Assembly (NCBI GenBank): GCA_030705665.1
Contig: JAUZQA010000313.1
Span: forward strand, 1-5,283
From: Bacillota bacterium
GTDB taxonomy: Bacteria; Bacillota; Bacilli; Bacillales_B; DSM-18226
Length of the DNA stretch: 5,283 nucleotides
Reading direction: 5' to 3'
Made by a program: the position numbers and the translations under genes. A model generated the notes under the pieces. That model was not told the origin of the DNA, searched no databases, and was given only the letters and a program-made list of their open reading frames with translations. Of the stretch, positions 1-5,029 are shown piece after piece. The first letter of the stretch is position 1. Each line of letters opens with the position of its first letter.

Positions 1-611
1 AAGCTAAAATTGAAGAAATAGGAAGAAGATGCATACTCCTTTCTGCAGACCTTCGCTATAAAGATCAATGTATGAAGGTTGTAGAACATACCATAAAAGC
101 CTTTGGAAAACTAAATATCCTTGTCAATAATATTGGGGTGGTCTATCCACAACCATCACTTTTAGATATATCGGAAGAACAACTCATTTCTACCTTCGCA
201 GCTAACATTTTTTCCTACTTCTTTATGACACAGGCAGCGCTGCCTTATTTAAAGCCTTGGAGTTCCATTATTAATACAGCTTCAGTAGTAGCCTACAATG
301 GAGAAAAATCATTAATTGATTATTCTGCTACTAAAGGGGCCGTTATTTCTTTTACACGTTCACTCTCACTATCTATTATTGAACAGGGTATTCGTGTCAA
401 CGCCGTAGCACCCGGACATACTTGGACACCATTGATTCCCTCTGCATTCTCGGCAGAAGAAGCAGCAACATGGGGCACCAGTACACCTTTTGGACGTGCT
501 GCACAGCCCTTTGAACTAGCGCCAACTTATGTATTCCTTGCAAGCCAAGATTCTCACTATATTACAGGGCAAACACTCCACGTAAACGGCGGCAGCTTTT
601 CTGCAACTTAA
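1..611 (+). CDS. Short-chain dehydrogenase/reductase (SDR), 5'-truncated by the window edge
   Basis: The reading frame is open from the window edge (first full codon at 3) to TAA at 609-611, giving 202 visible residues. The missing N-terminus would carry the NAD(P)-binding TGxxxGxG motif. Classical SDR hallmarks follow in order: NNIG at 126-137 (the usual NNAG with Ile for Ala), catalytic Asn in the TFAANIF segment (near 204), catalytic Ser in NTASVVAY (codon at 282) and the YSATK active site with Tyr at 321 and Lys at 333. An APG motif and a C-terminal ITGQTLHVNGG segment complete the pattern. The overall pattern resembles the longer (about 285-300 aa) Bacillus YhdF / general stress protein 39 and E. 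coli YghA-like SDRs, which are NAD(P)H-dependent cytosolic oxidoreductases of poorly defined substrate. An ATG at 72 lies inside the domain and is not the true start. The gene converges on the oxidoreductase at 767-1783. Family assignment is firm; substrate is unknown. Confidence 0.92.
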   Translation, partial: AKIEEIGRRCILLSADLRYKDQCMKVVEHTIKAFGKLNILVNNIGVVYPQPSLLDISEEQLISTFAANIFSYFFMTQAALPYLKPWSSIINTASVVAYNGEKSLIDYSATKGAVISFTRSLSLSIIEQGIRVNAVAPGHTWTPLIPSAFSAEEAATWGTSTPFGRAAQPFELAPTYVFLASQDSHYITGQTLHVNGGSFSAT

Positions 612-656
612 ATTACTTAAATGAGGCGGTAAACCAGAAGAGGGAGAATCGCGAAT

Positions 657-666
657 AAAGGAGGTG
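657..666 (+). other. Orphan Shine-Dalgarno-like sequence without a gene
   Basis: AAAGGAGGTG is a near-perfect Shine-Dalgarno sequence in the gap after the SDR gene. No ATG, GTG or TTG at a suitable distance opens a usable frame. The only overlapping start, GTG at 664, gives a seven-codon frame ending at TAA. It may be the remnant of a lost gene start, or chance. The rest of 612-694 shows nothing else I can identify. Confidence 0.3.
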
Positions 667-694
667 TCACAGAAGACCGGCTAAACTTTCGGCG

Positions 695-736
695 AAAAAA
701 ATGTCAGCCACCGCAAACCTGTTGTGGTGGCTGACA
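695..736 (-). terminator. Strong intrinsic terminator for the oxidoreductase, possibly bidirectional
   Basis: Arms at 702-716 and 722-736 form a 15-bp stem (14 Watson-Crick pairs and one G-T wobble) around a 5-nt loop. TGTCAGCCACC pairs with GGTGGCTGACA. Seven A residues at 695-701 become a U-tract on the minus strand directly after the stem, so the best reading is termination of the minus-strand oxidoreductase transcript. On the plus strand the stem follows the SDR gene, but a T-rich run starts only about 20 nt later, so plus-strand termination would be weaker. Confidence 0.88.
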
Positions 737-766
737 CTCGAAAATTTATAAAAACCTTATTTTATT

Positions 767-1783
767 TTATTTTAAGTTTTTAACTCCAGTTTCTAATATT
801 TCCATTTGCAGCAGTGTCTGTTCGTCTGTAATGGTTTTATCTTTACCAGTTATGATCGCTTCATATAAATCATCATATACTCTTCCATAATCACCATTTA
901 CAGATTTCACTTTTTCTTCGTGGATAGTACCTTCTTCATCAATATATGTCAGTACACCATAATGGTTTATTGTATCGATACCAAAGTCTTTGTGATCAGG
1001 CATGTAAAATAACTTTAAATGTTCTTCCTGACGATCTTTCGAATATTTCACAAAGCAGCCCTTTTTCCCATAAACGACGAAGCTCGGTCTTTCTTTAAGT
1101 CTAAAATAACTGGATTTTACAGACACCTTTAACTTGCCATAATATAAATCCAAATCAAAATAATCATTCATTCTTCCTTGTCCTAATAATTGCCTTACAT
1201 CATAATGTATATCATCCGGCTTGCCAAAATAGCTGATGACCTGATCCAGCGTATGACAGCCATGTCCATATAAAAATGACTCAGCGGGATTAAAAGAATG
1301 AGCAGACTCTGGTACTTCGGGACGATAATAGTCATAATGCATTTCCACTTCCAGCAAGTCCCCTAATTTCCCTTCTTCAATGACCTTTTGAACGGTTAAA
1401 AAATCACTATCAAAACGTCTGTTTTGATACGTCTGAACGATTAACCCTTTCTCACTTGCCAATGCAAATATTTCTTTTGCCTGTTCTGAGGTTTCCATAA
1501 AAGGCTTTTCAACCAAACAGTTTTTATTCTGTTCTAATACTAATTTTGCGTATTCATAATGACTGTCGTGTCTTGTGCAAATAACAATGAGTTGAATGTC
1601 CTTGTCATTTAATAGTTCATCTAAATCAGAAGTATATTTTACCCCTGCAATCCGATCCCAGCTTTCATGCTTAGGATTTCTTTGATAAATTGTTTTTACC
1701 TTTATATTCTCTCTTTGCAGTACGAAAGGCAGATGATATCTGTTAGTGCTTTTCCCATTTCCAATAAAACCAATAGTAAGCAT
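767..1783 (-). CDS. Gfo/Idh/MocA-family sugar oxidoreductase
   Basis: This encodes 338 aa, a normal length for the family, predicted as a cytosolic NAD(P)-dependent dehydrogenase acting on a sugar, inositol or related polyol. The N-terminal Rossmann fold opens with GFIGNGKSTNRYHLPF (residues 5-20), a dinucleotide-binding loop. The family EKP motif is at 92-94 with Lys93 the expected catalytic lysine. NRRFDSDF (121-128) resembles the E. coli YdgJ/B. subtilis YvaA branch. The C-terminal domain begins around residue 125 and holds GCHTLDQ, with His177 the expected catalytic histidine. The Asp usually four residues before that His is Gly173 here. The start at 1783 is supported by AGGGGG at 1789-1794, 5 nt upstream. 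The gene lies 74 bp after the EIID stop on the same strand, separated by two adjoining hairpins, so it may receive read-through from the PTS operon. The substrate cannot be told from sequence. Confidence 0.9.
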   Translation of the reverse strand: MLTIGFIGNGKSTNRYHLPFVLQRENIKVKTIYQRNPKHESWDRIAGVKYTSDLDELLNDKDIQLIVICTRHDSHYEYAKLVLEQNKNCLVEKPFMETSEQAKEIFALASEKGLIVQTYQNRRFDSDFLTVQKVIEEGKLGDLLEVEMHYDYYRPEVPESAHSFNPAESFLYGHGCHTLDQVISYFGKPDDIHYDVRQLLGQGRMNDYFDLDLYYGKLKVSVKSSYFRLKERPSFVVYGKKGCFVKYSKDRQEEHLKLFYMPDHKDFGIDTINHYGVLTYIDEEGTIHEEKVKSVNGDYGRVYDDLYEAIITGKDKTITDEQTLLQMEILETGVKNLK

Positions 1784-1802
1784 AGCAGCCCCCTAAAATA
1801 TA

Positions 1803-1848
1803 TTTACAAAGATGTAAAGCACCTCCTAAAACGATACAAGGAGGTGCT
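1803..1848 (-). terminator. Double hairpin between EIID and the oxidoreductase, probable leaky terminator
   Basis: AGCACCTCC (1818-1826) and GGAGGTGCT (1840-1848) form a perfect 9-bp stem with a 13-nt loop, starting 10 bp past the EIID stop. Directly following it on the minus strand is a second palindrome, TTTACA/TGTAAA (1803-1818), with a 4-nt loop and then an AT-rich run. The first stem is followed only by interrupted T residues (TTTACATCTTTG), so termination is expected to be partial. It could equally be an RNA-processing or stability element at the end of the EIIABCD message. I saw no convincing separate promoter for the oxidoreductase in this gap. Confidence 0.65.
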
Positions 1849-1857
1849 GCTCATGTT

Positions 1858-2769
1858 TTACATTAAGTTAATTAAGTGGAAGACGATACCAACCACGAAC
1901 AAGCCAAGAATCATAACGATTGGAGATACTTTCTTCTTAAGAAGCCACATGCAAAGGAATGTGATTAACAATCCAGCTAAACCAGGAATTAAGCTGTCCA
2001 AGTTGCCTTGTAAAGTAGTTACTTTAACAGGTTCTAATGAAAGACCACCAGCTTGCTGTTCCAATGCAGTTTTAATCCCTTGTGCTCCAGCAGGTAAATT
2101 ACTCCAGTCGATATAAGCACCTTTGGAAAGTTTAACTGTGGATACAACTGGCGTGAATTTTACCGATACCCAACGGTTAACGAGTGAACCCAGAATGAAC
2201 ATACCCAGGATGGATGCACCTTTCGTAATATCTTGAAGTAGTCCGCCAGATAAGTCATCAGTAATTTTAGAACCAGCTTTGTAACCAAATTCTTGCGTAT
2301 ACCAAGTGAATCCCATCCGAATCAAGTTCCATAGTACGAAGAAAATAATCGGCCCAAGGATGTTACCGGTCAAAGCAAGAGAAGCACCTAACGCACCAAG
2401 GATTGGTCTAACCGTGAACCAGAAAACTGGATCCCCGATACCTGCTAAAGGCCCCATCATACCGACTTTAACACCTTGAATGGCTGTGTCGTCAACCGGC
2501 GCACCATTAGCACGTTCTTCTTCAAGCGCTAAAGTTACACCAATAATAGGTGAAGCTACATATGGGTGAGTATTAAAGAACTCCAAGTGACGCTTTAGTG
2601 CAGCAGATTGGTCTTCTTTTGTTTTATATAATTTCTTGATTGCGGGAATCATTGAATATGCCCAGCCACCGTTTTGCATACGTTCATAGTTCCAAGAACC
2701 TTGAATGAAGGTTGAACGCCACCAAACAGAAATACGATCTTTTTTTGATAATCTTAATTCATTTGCCAT
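1858..2769 (-). CDS. manN: Mannose/glucose-class PTS, EIID component
   Basis: This 303-aa membrane subunit acts with EIIC to form the sugar-translocating channel of a mannose-family (Man-PTS) phosphotransferase system. Typical EIID features are the N-terminal cytoplasmic region with FIQGSWNYERMQNGGWAYSM (21-40) and the HPYVASPIIGVTLALEEE stretch (68-85). The signature GPLAGIGDPVFWFTVRPIL (106-124) follows, then hydrophobic segments near 126-156 and 183-198, and two C-terminal ones at about 258-277 and 282-301. Residues about 200-258 form a long polar insert between hydrophobic segments, as in Listeria and lactic acid bacterial proteins of this class, where it is thought to be exposed outside the cell. 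The start at 2769 has AAGGAGGG about 10 nt upstream and lies 18 bp after the EIIC stop. It is the last PTS gene of the operon. Names used for orthologues include manN, mptD and manZ. Sugar specificity (mannose, glucose or both) is inferred from family. Confidence 0.96.
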   Translation of the reverse strand: MANELRLSKKDRISVWWRSTFIQGSWNYERMQNGGWAYSMIPAIKKLYKTKEDQSAALKRHLEFFNTHPYVASPIIGVTLALEEERANGAPVDDTAIQGVKVGMMGPLAGIGDPVFWFTVRPILGALGASLALTGNILGPIIFFVLWNLIRMGFTWYTQEFGYKAGSKITDDLSGGLLQDITKGASILGMFILGSLVNRWVSVKFTPVVSTVKLSKGAYIDWSNLPAGAQGIKTALEQQAGGLSLEPVKVTTLQGNLDSLIPGLAGLLITFLCMWLLKKKVSPIVMILGLFVVGIVFHLINLM

Positions 2770-2787
2770 TTTTATGCGCCCTCCTTC

Positions 2788-3594
2788 TTAGTAACTATCA
2801 ATAATATCGCCTAGTGGATCACCAGTGTTTGAGCCTCCGCCATTACCTGAACCGCCTTGTTTCGAAAGCGCTAAATAGATAAGTGCAAGAGCCACACCGA
2901 TTGCACCAAGACCGATAAGTGTAATTTGTGAGATACATGCTAATACAAAACCAATCACGAAGAAAGGCCATACTTCTTTTGTAGCCATCATGTTAATAAC
3001 CATTGCATAACCAACGGCTACGACCATTCCCCCACCGATTGCTAAACCGCCCGTCAACCAAGTTGGCATAGATGAGAGTAAGTGACTAACCGGACCTGCA
3101 CCAACTGCTACGATTAATAAAGCTGGGATGGCAATACGTAACCCCTGCATGCAGATAGCAATGATTTGCCAAAATTCAACTTTTCTGATGTTTCCTTCTT
3201 GAGCTGCAGCATCCATAAAGTGGACGATTGCTGTTGCAAGAGTACGAACGATGATTGTTAATAAAAGTCCAGCAACTGCAAGCGGAACAGCAATCGCAAT
3301 TGCGGAAGCCACACCGGCTTTACCTTGTCCACTTAAAACTAAAATAATAGCAGATGCAACTGAAGCTAACGCAGCATCCGGAGCTACGGCAGCTCCGATG
3401 TTTGCCCAACCTAAAGCAATCAGTTGAAGCGTACCGCCTAAGATCAGACATGGTACTAAGTTTCCTGTAACTAAGCCAATTAACGTACAAGCAACAAGTG
3501 GTTGGTGGAATTGGAATTCATCCAAAATTCCTTCCATACCAGCTAAAAATGCTACGATAAAGACTAATATTATTTGAATCACATTCAAATCCAT
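2788..3594 (-). CDS. manM: Mannose/glucose-class PTS, EIIC component
   Basis: This encodes 268 aa of mostly hydrophobic sequence, an integral membrane permease subunit that pairs with EIID. Family features are the N-terminal segment with AFLAGMEGILDEFQFHQPLVACTLIGLVTG (15-44, quoted by its parts GMEGILDEF and HQPLV) and the conserved GGTLQLIALGWANIGAAVAP region (53-72). Further membrane segments lie near 78-90, 93-118, 152-166, 182-200 and 209-243. The C-terminus after residue 244 is a Gly/Ser/Asn-rich tail ending DPLGDIIDSY, typical of Gram-positive ManM/MptC proteins. GGAGG lies about 10 nt before the ATG, and the gene follows EIIAB by 27 bp, so the two are surely co-transcribed. EIIC of this class is established as a docking target for class IIa bacteriocins in Listeria and lactic acid bacteria; that role here is inference. 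Confidence 0.96.
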   Translation of the reverse strand: MDLNVIQIILVFIVAFLAGMEGILDEFQFHQPLVACTLIGLVTGNLVPCLILGGTLQLIALGWANIGAAVAPDAALASVASAIILVLSGQGKAGVASAIAIAVPLAVAGLLLTIIVRTLATAIVHFMDAAAQEGNIRKVEFWQIIAICMQGLRIAIPALLIVAVGAGPVSHLLSSMPTWLTGGLAIGGGMVVAVGYAMVINMMATKEVWPFFVIGFVLACISQITLIGLGAIGVALALIYLALSKQGGSGNGGGSNTGDPLGDIIDSY

Positions 3595-3621
3595 AATTAT
3601 TAATCCTCCGTTTTCTCTGGA

Positions 3622-4593
3622 TTATTTTTGTTTGTTTAACTCTTCTTGAGCCCTCTTGATAATTTCATTCATGTCGCCTTTTGAATCATTCGGAACTTTG
3701 CGAACATCAAAGTTCATACCAAGTTCTTTTAACTTTTTAAAAGTATCAATATCACCTTGGCTAAAAGCCAATACCTTATTCGGTTGAACTTTACCAGGTG
3801 AGTGTGCCATAGAACCAACGTTGATTGTCTTCAATGGAACACCCCCTTCAACCGCTCTAAGCGCGTCTTGCGGGTTTTCAAAAAGAAGTAACGCGCGCTG
3901 GCCGCCGAAGTGTTGATCATCTTTTGCAAGTTCAATCATTTTATTGACAGGAACAACGTGTGCCTTTACACCTGGAGGAGCAGCTTGTTGGATCAATTTC
4001 TTACGAAGATCATCCTTAGCTACTGCATCAGATACAACGATAATACGTGTAGGCTGAGTAGTTTTTGTCCAAGCAGTCGCAACTTGTCCGTGAAGTAAAC
4101 GAGAATCGATACGTGCCAACACGTAATCAAATTTACCAGGAGCGCCTGCATTTGATGGTTTAGCAGCAGCAGTAACTGTTGCAGTTGCCGGCTCTAATGC
4201 TTCAGGTTTTACTTTAACACCTTCTTTGGCCGTGCCCAAAATATTCGCAGCAATTTCATGTGCTGTGTTCATCGAGAAGCGTGATGCAAAAGCTTCAATC
4301 AACATTGGTAAGTTCATACCAGCAACGATTGCCCATTTATCTTGGTGTTCTTCAAACAAGCTGTTTGCTTGGTTGAAAGGAGTTCCACCCCAAAGATCGA
4401 CTAAGAATAATACTTCATCTTGGTTGTCGAAAGAGGCAATTGCTTCTTTCATTTTCGCCTTTACATCATCAGGTCCTTCGCTTGGCATCAATGTAACGGC
4501 TTTTACATTTTCTTGTTTTCCAAAGATCATCTCTCCAGATTGCAAGATACCAGTGGCAAATTCACCGTGAGTAGCAATGATAATTCCTACCAT
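3622..4593 (-). CDS. manL: Mannose/glucose-class PTS, fused EIIAB phosphotransfer protein
   Basis: This 323-aa cytoplasmic protein relays phosphate from HPr to the sugar. The EIIA domain (about 1-130) begins MVGIIIATHGEFATG, with His9 the expected phosphorylation site (His10 in E. coli ManX). It contains LVDLWGGTPFNQAN (64-77), including the conserved Asp66. An Ala/Pro-rich linker (about 131-153) leads to EIIB (about 155-323), where ARIDSRLLHGQV (160-171) carries the second phospho-histidine, His168. The RKVP near 298-301 and the INVGSMAH region are also typical of EIIB of this family. Both active histidines are present, so the protein should be functional. The start at 4593 is fixed by AGGAGG at 4601-4606, 7 nt upstream. 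It is the first gene of the PTS operon and is preceded by a long leader with an attenuator-like structure. Other names in use are manX, mptA and mptAB. Confidence 0.97.
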   Translation of the reverse strand: MVGIIIATHGEFATGILQSGEMIFGKQENVKAVTLMPSEGPDDVKAKMKEAIASFDNQDEVLFLVDLWGGTPFNQANSLFEEHQDKWAIVAGMNLPMLIEAFASRFSMNTAHEIAANILGTAKEGVKVKPEALEPATATVTAAAKPSNAGAPGKFDYVLARIDSRLLHGQVATAWTKTTQPTRIIVVSDAVAKDDLRKKLIQQAAPPGVKAHVVPVNKMIELAKDDQHFGGQRALLLFENPQDALRAVEGGVPLKTINVGSMAHSPGKVQPNKVLAFSQGDIDTFKKLKELGMNFDVRKVPNDSKGDMNEIIKRAQEELNKQK

Positions 4594-4600
4594 CTTTTTA

Positions 4601-4606
4601 CCTCCT
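4601..4606 (-). promoter_or_regulatory. Ribosome binding site of the EIIAB gene
   Basis: AGGAGG on the minus strand lies 7 nt before the ATG at 4593, an optimal spacing that fixes the start of the operon's first gene. Just upstream is a small AGCT/AGCT inverted repeat (4621-4634) with an A6 loop on the transcript, too weak to be given a function. Confidence 0.85.
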
Positions 4607-4637
4607 GTTATTATTGTTACAGCTTTTTTTAGCTCAC

Positions 4638-4651
4638 CTAAAGCGGTTACA
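4638..4651 (-). promoter_or_regulatory. cre-like site in the transcribed leader (possible CcpA roadblock)
   Basis: TGTAACCGCTTTAG matches 12 of 14 positions of the catabolite-responsive element TGWAANCGNTNWCA, and the opposite strand also matches 12 of 14. It sits between the leader terminator and the EIIAB start, where bound CcpA would block elongation rather than initiation. With two mismatches it could be chance. Confidence 0.4.
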
Positions 4652-4658
4652 GTTTCAA

Positions 4659-4760
4659 CAAAAAAACAACAAAAAAGACATGAGCAAAAAGTCGATTAAA
4701 TGAAGGTTTGGGTATAGAATGCCCCTTTTTCTTCATTTCAATCAATACTTTTTACTCATG
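4659..4760 (-). terminator. Long-stem intrinsic terminator in the PTS operon leader (attenuator)
   Basis: On the minus strand, arms 4760-4731 and 4705-4679 pair over 27 base pairs. The segments are 14, 5 and 8 bp, separated by a 2-nt and a 1-nt bulge, with G-U wobbles; the base of the stem is CATGAG/CTCATG. The 25-nt loop contains GGG and CCC that could pair further. A T-rich run (TTTTTT, then GTTGTTTTTTT) follows the stem from 4676 to 4660. It is an intrinsic terminator 66 nt before the EIIAB start codon. It would also stop read-through from manO. The 5' arm overlaps the 3' end of the RAT-like element at 4754-4782, making the two structures mutually exclusive. Confidence 0.85.
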
Positions 4761-4782
4761 CCTGATCGAATCAGTAACACGT
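4754..4782 (-). promoter_or_regulatory. RAT-like antiterminator element (BglG/LicT/SacY type)
   Basis: On the minus strand, TGTTACTG (4779-4772), a 7-nt segment ATTCGAT, then CAGGCA (4764-4759) reproduce the conserved core of the ribonucleic antiterminator bound by BglG-family proteins (TGTTACTG...CAGGCAAAACC). The predicted fold has the upper stem CTGAT/ATCAG and the characteristic asymmetric internal loop TTA opposite G. The middle stem is GTG/CAT, replacing the usual TTG/CAA by compensating changes with one G-U, and there is a short AC/GT base. Length is 29 nt, as in known RATs. The 3' third (CATGAGT instead of CAAAACC) diverges. Its last 7 nt are the first 7 nt of the terminator stem, exactly the overlap seen in bgl, lic and sac leaders. 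The cognate protein is not encoded in the window. Confidence 0.7.
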
Positions 4783-4787
4783 AAAAA

Positions 4788-4815
4788 ATAATGGCTATTT
4801 AAATTTATTTTGCAA
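4788..4815 (-). promoter_or_regulatory. Candidate sigma-A promoter of the PTS operon
   Basis: TTGCAA (-35, 4815-4810) and CATTAT (-10, 4793-4788) are separated by 16 bp of AT-rich DNA. Transcription would start near 4782-4780, at or very close to the 5' end of the RAT-like element, about 190 nt before the EIIAB ATG. Four or more matches in each hexamer make it plausible but not certain. If it is not used, the leader would be reached from the candidate at 4969-4999 or from manO. Confidence 0.5.
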
Positions 4816-4825
4816 ACGCTGTTAA
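4810..4825 (+). promoter_or_regulatory. cre-like CcpA operator overlapping the -35 box
   Basis: TTGCAAACGCTGTTAA, with its flanking T and T, matches 16 of 18 positions of WWTGNAARCGNWWWCAWW. It covers the -35 hexamer of the candidate PTS promoter, so bound CcpA would be expected to repress initiation. CcpA control of mannose-PTS operons is known in several Firmicutes; the site itself is a sequence match only. Confidence 0.5.
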
Positions 4826-4876
4826 TAGAGTGTTAAATAAACAGCTTATGCATTAAATACATTCTTTTTCAAAACT

Positions 4877-4917
4877 TGCTGCATCACTTTAATGAGCTTA
4901 CATGAGTGATTGTAGCA
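4877..4917 (-). terminator. Imperfect hairpin downstream of manO, possible weak terminator
   Basis: TGCT plus ATCACT (4877-4888) pair with AGTGAT plus AGCA (4905-4917), giving 10 bp interrupted by an internal loop of 2 and 3 nt around a 16-nt loop. The loop holds a further ATG/CAT pairing. On the minus strand it is followed by AGTTTTG, not a real U-tract, so termination would be weak. It may instead stabilise the manO 3' end. Confidence 0.35.
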
Positions 4918-4926
4918 CACCGGATA

Positions 4927-4944
4927 TTCCTCTTTCAAGAGGAA
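4927..4944. repeat. Perfect 8-bp palindrome with a 2-bp centre
   Basis: TTCCTCTT and AAGAGGAA are perfect inverted repeats separated by TC. No U-tract follows on either strand. The symmetry and short spacer suit a dimeric DNA-binding protein better than a terminator. On the minus strand it lies about 25 bp downstream of the candidate -10 at 4969-4974, where an operator could act on that promoter. The function is unproven. Confidence 0.4.
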
Positions 4945-4968
4945 AGTTATTGTTCTTAAATTTGTAAC

Positions 4969-4999
4969 AGTATAACAATTTTGAATTTTACCCCATCAA
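4969..4999 (-). promoter_or_regulatory. Candidate extended -10 promoter downstream of manO
   Basis: TGTTATACT (4977-4969) is an extended -10 (TGn plus TATACT, five of six matches). A weak -35-like TTGATG (4999-4994) lies 19 bp upstream, longer than ideal. Transcripts would carry a leader of about 370 nt containing the palindrome, the hairpin at 4877-4917, the RAT-like element and the terminator before reaching EIIAB. Confidence 0.35.
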
Positions 5000-5029
5000 G
5001 AAAACTGGTCCCAACCTGTCTTGTAAATA

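Noticed and set aside
72..611. ATG at 72 as the start of the SDR gene
   Set aside because: The frame stays open upstream to the window edge with typical SDR sequence, and a start at 72 would remove the cofactor-binding half of the Rossmann fold.
1784..1857. Own promoter for the oxidoreductase in the EIID gap
   Set aside because: TTTACA and TATATT are present but only about 10 bp apart, and other hexamer pairs are poor.
1667..2116. 149-codon open frame on the plus strand
   Set aside because: It runs antisense across the oxidoreductase start, the hairpin gap and the EIID 3' end, has no recognisable domain, and contradicts two well-supported genes.
3910..4632. Three open frames on the plus strand (3910-4098, 4226-4570, 4420-4632)
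   Set aside because: All are antisense to the firmly identified EIIAB gene, overlap each other in part, and show no family features.
4594..5029. Sigma-54 (-24/-12) promoter for the PTS operon
   Set aside because: I read the minus strand for GG followed ten bases later by GC in a TGGCAC-N5-TTGCA context and found none, so the classical ManR/LevR-type promoter is not supported here.
5001..5029. Hairpin CAAGA/TCTTG just after manO as a terminator
   Set aside because: Only about 5 bp at the base pair, the interior is largely unpaired, and no T-tract follows.
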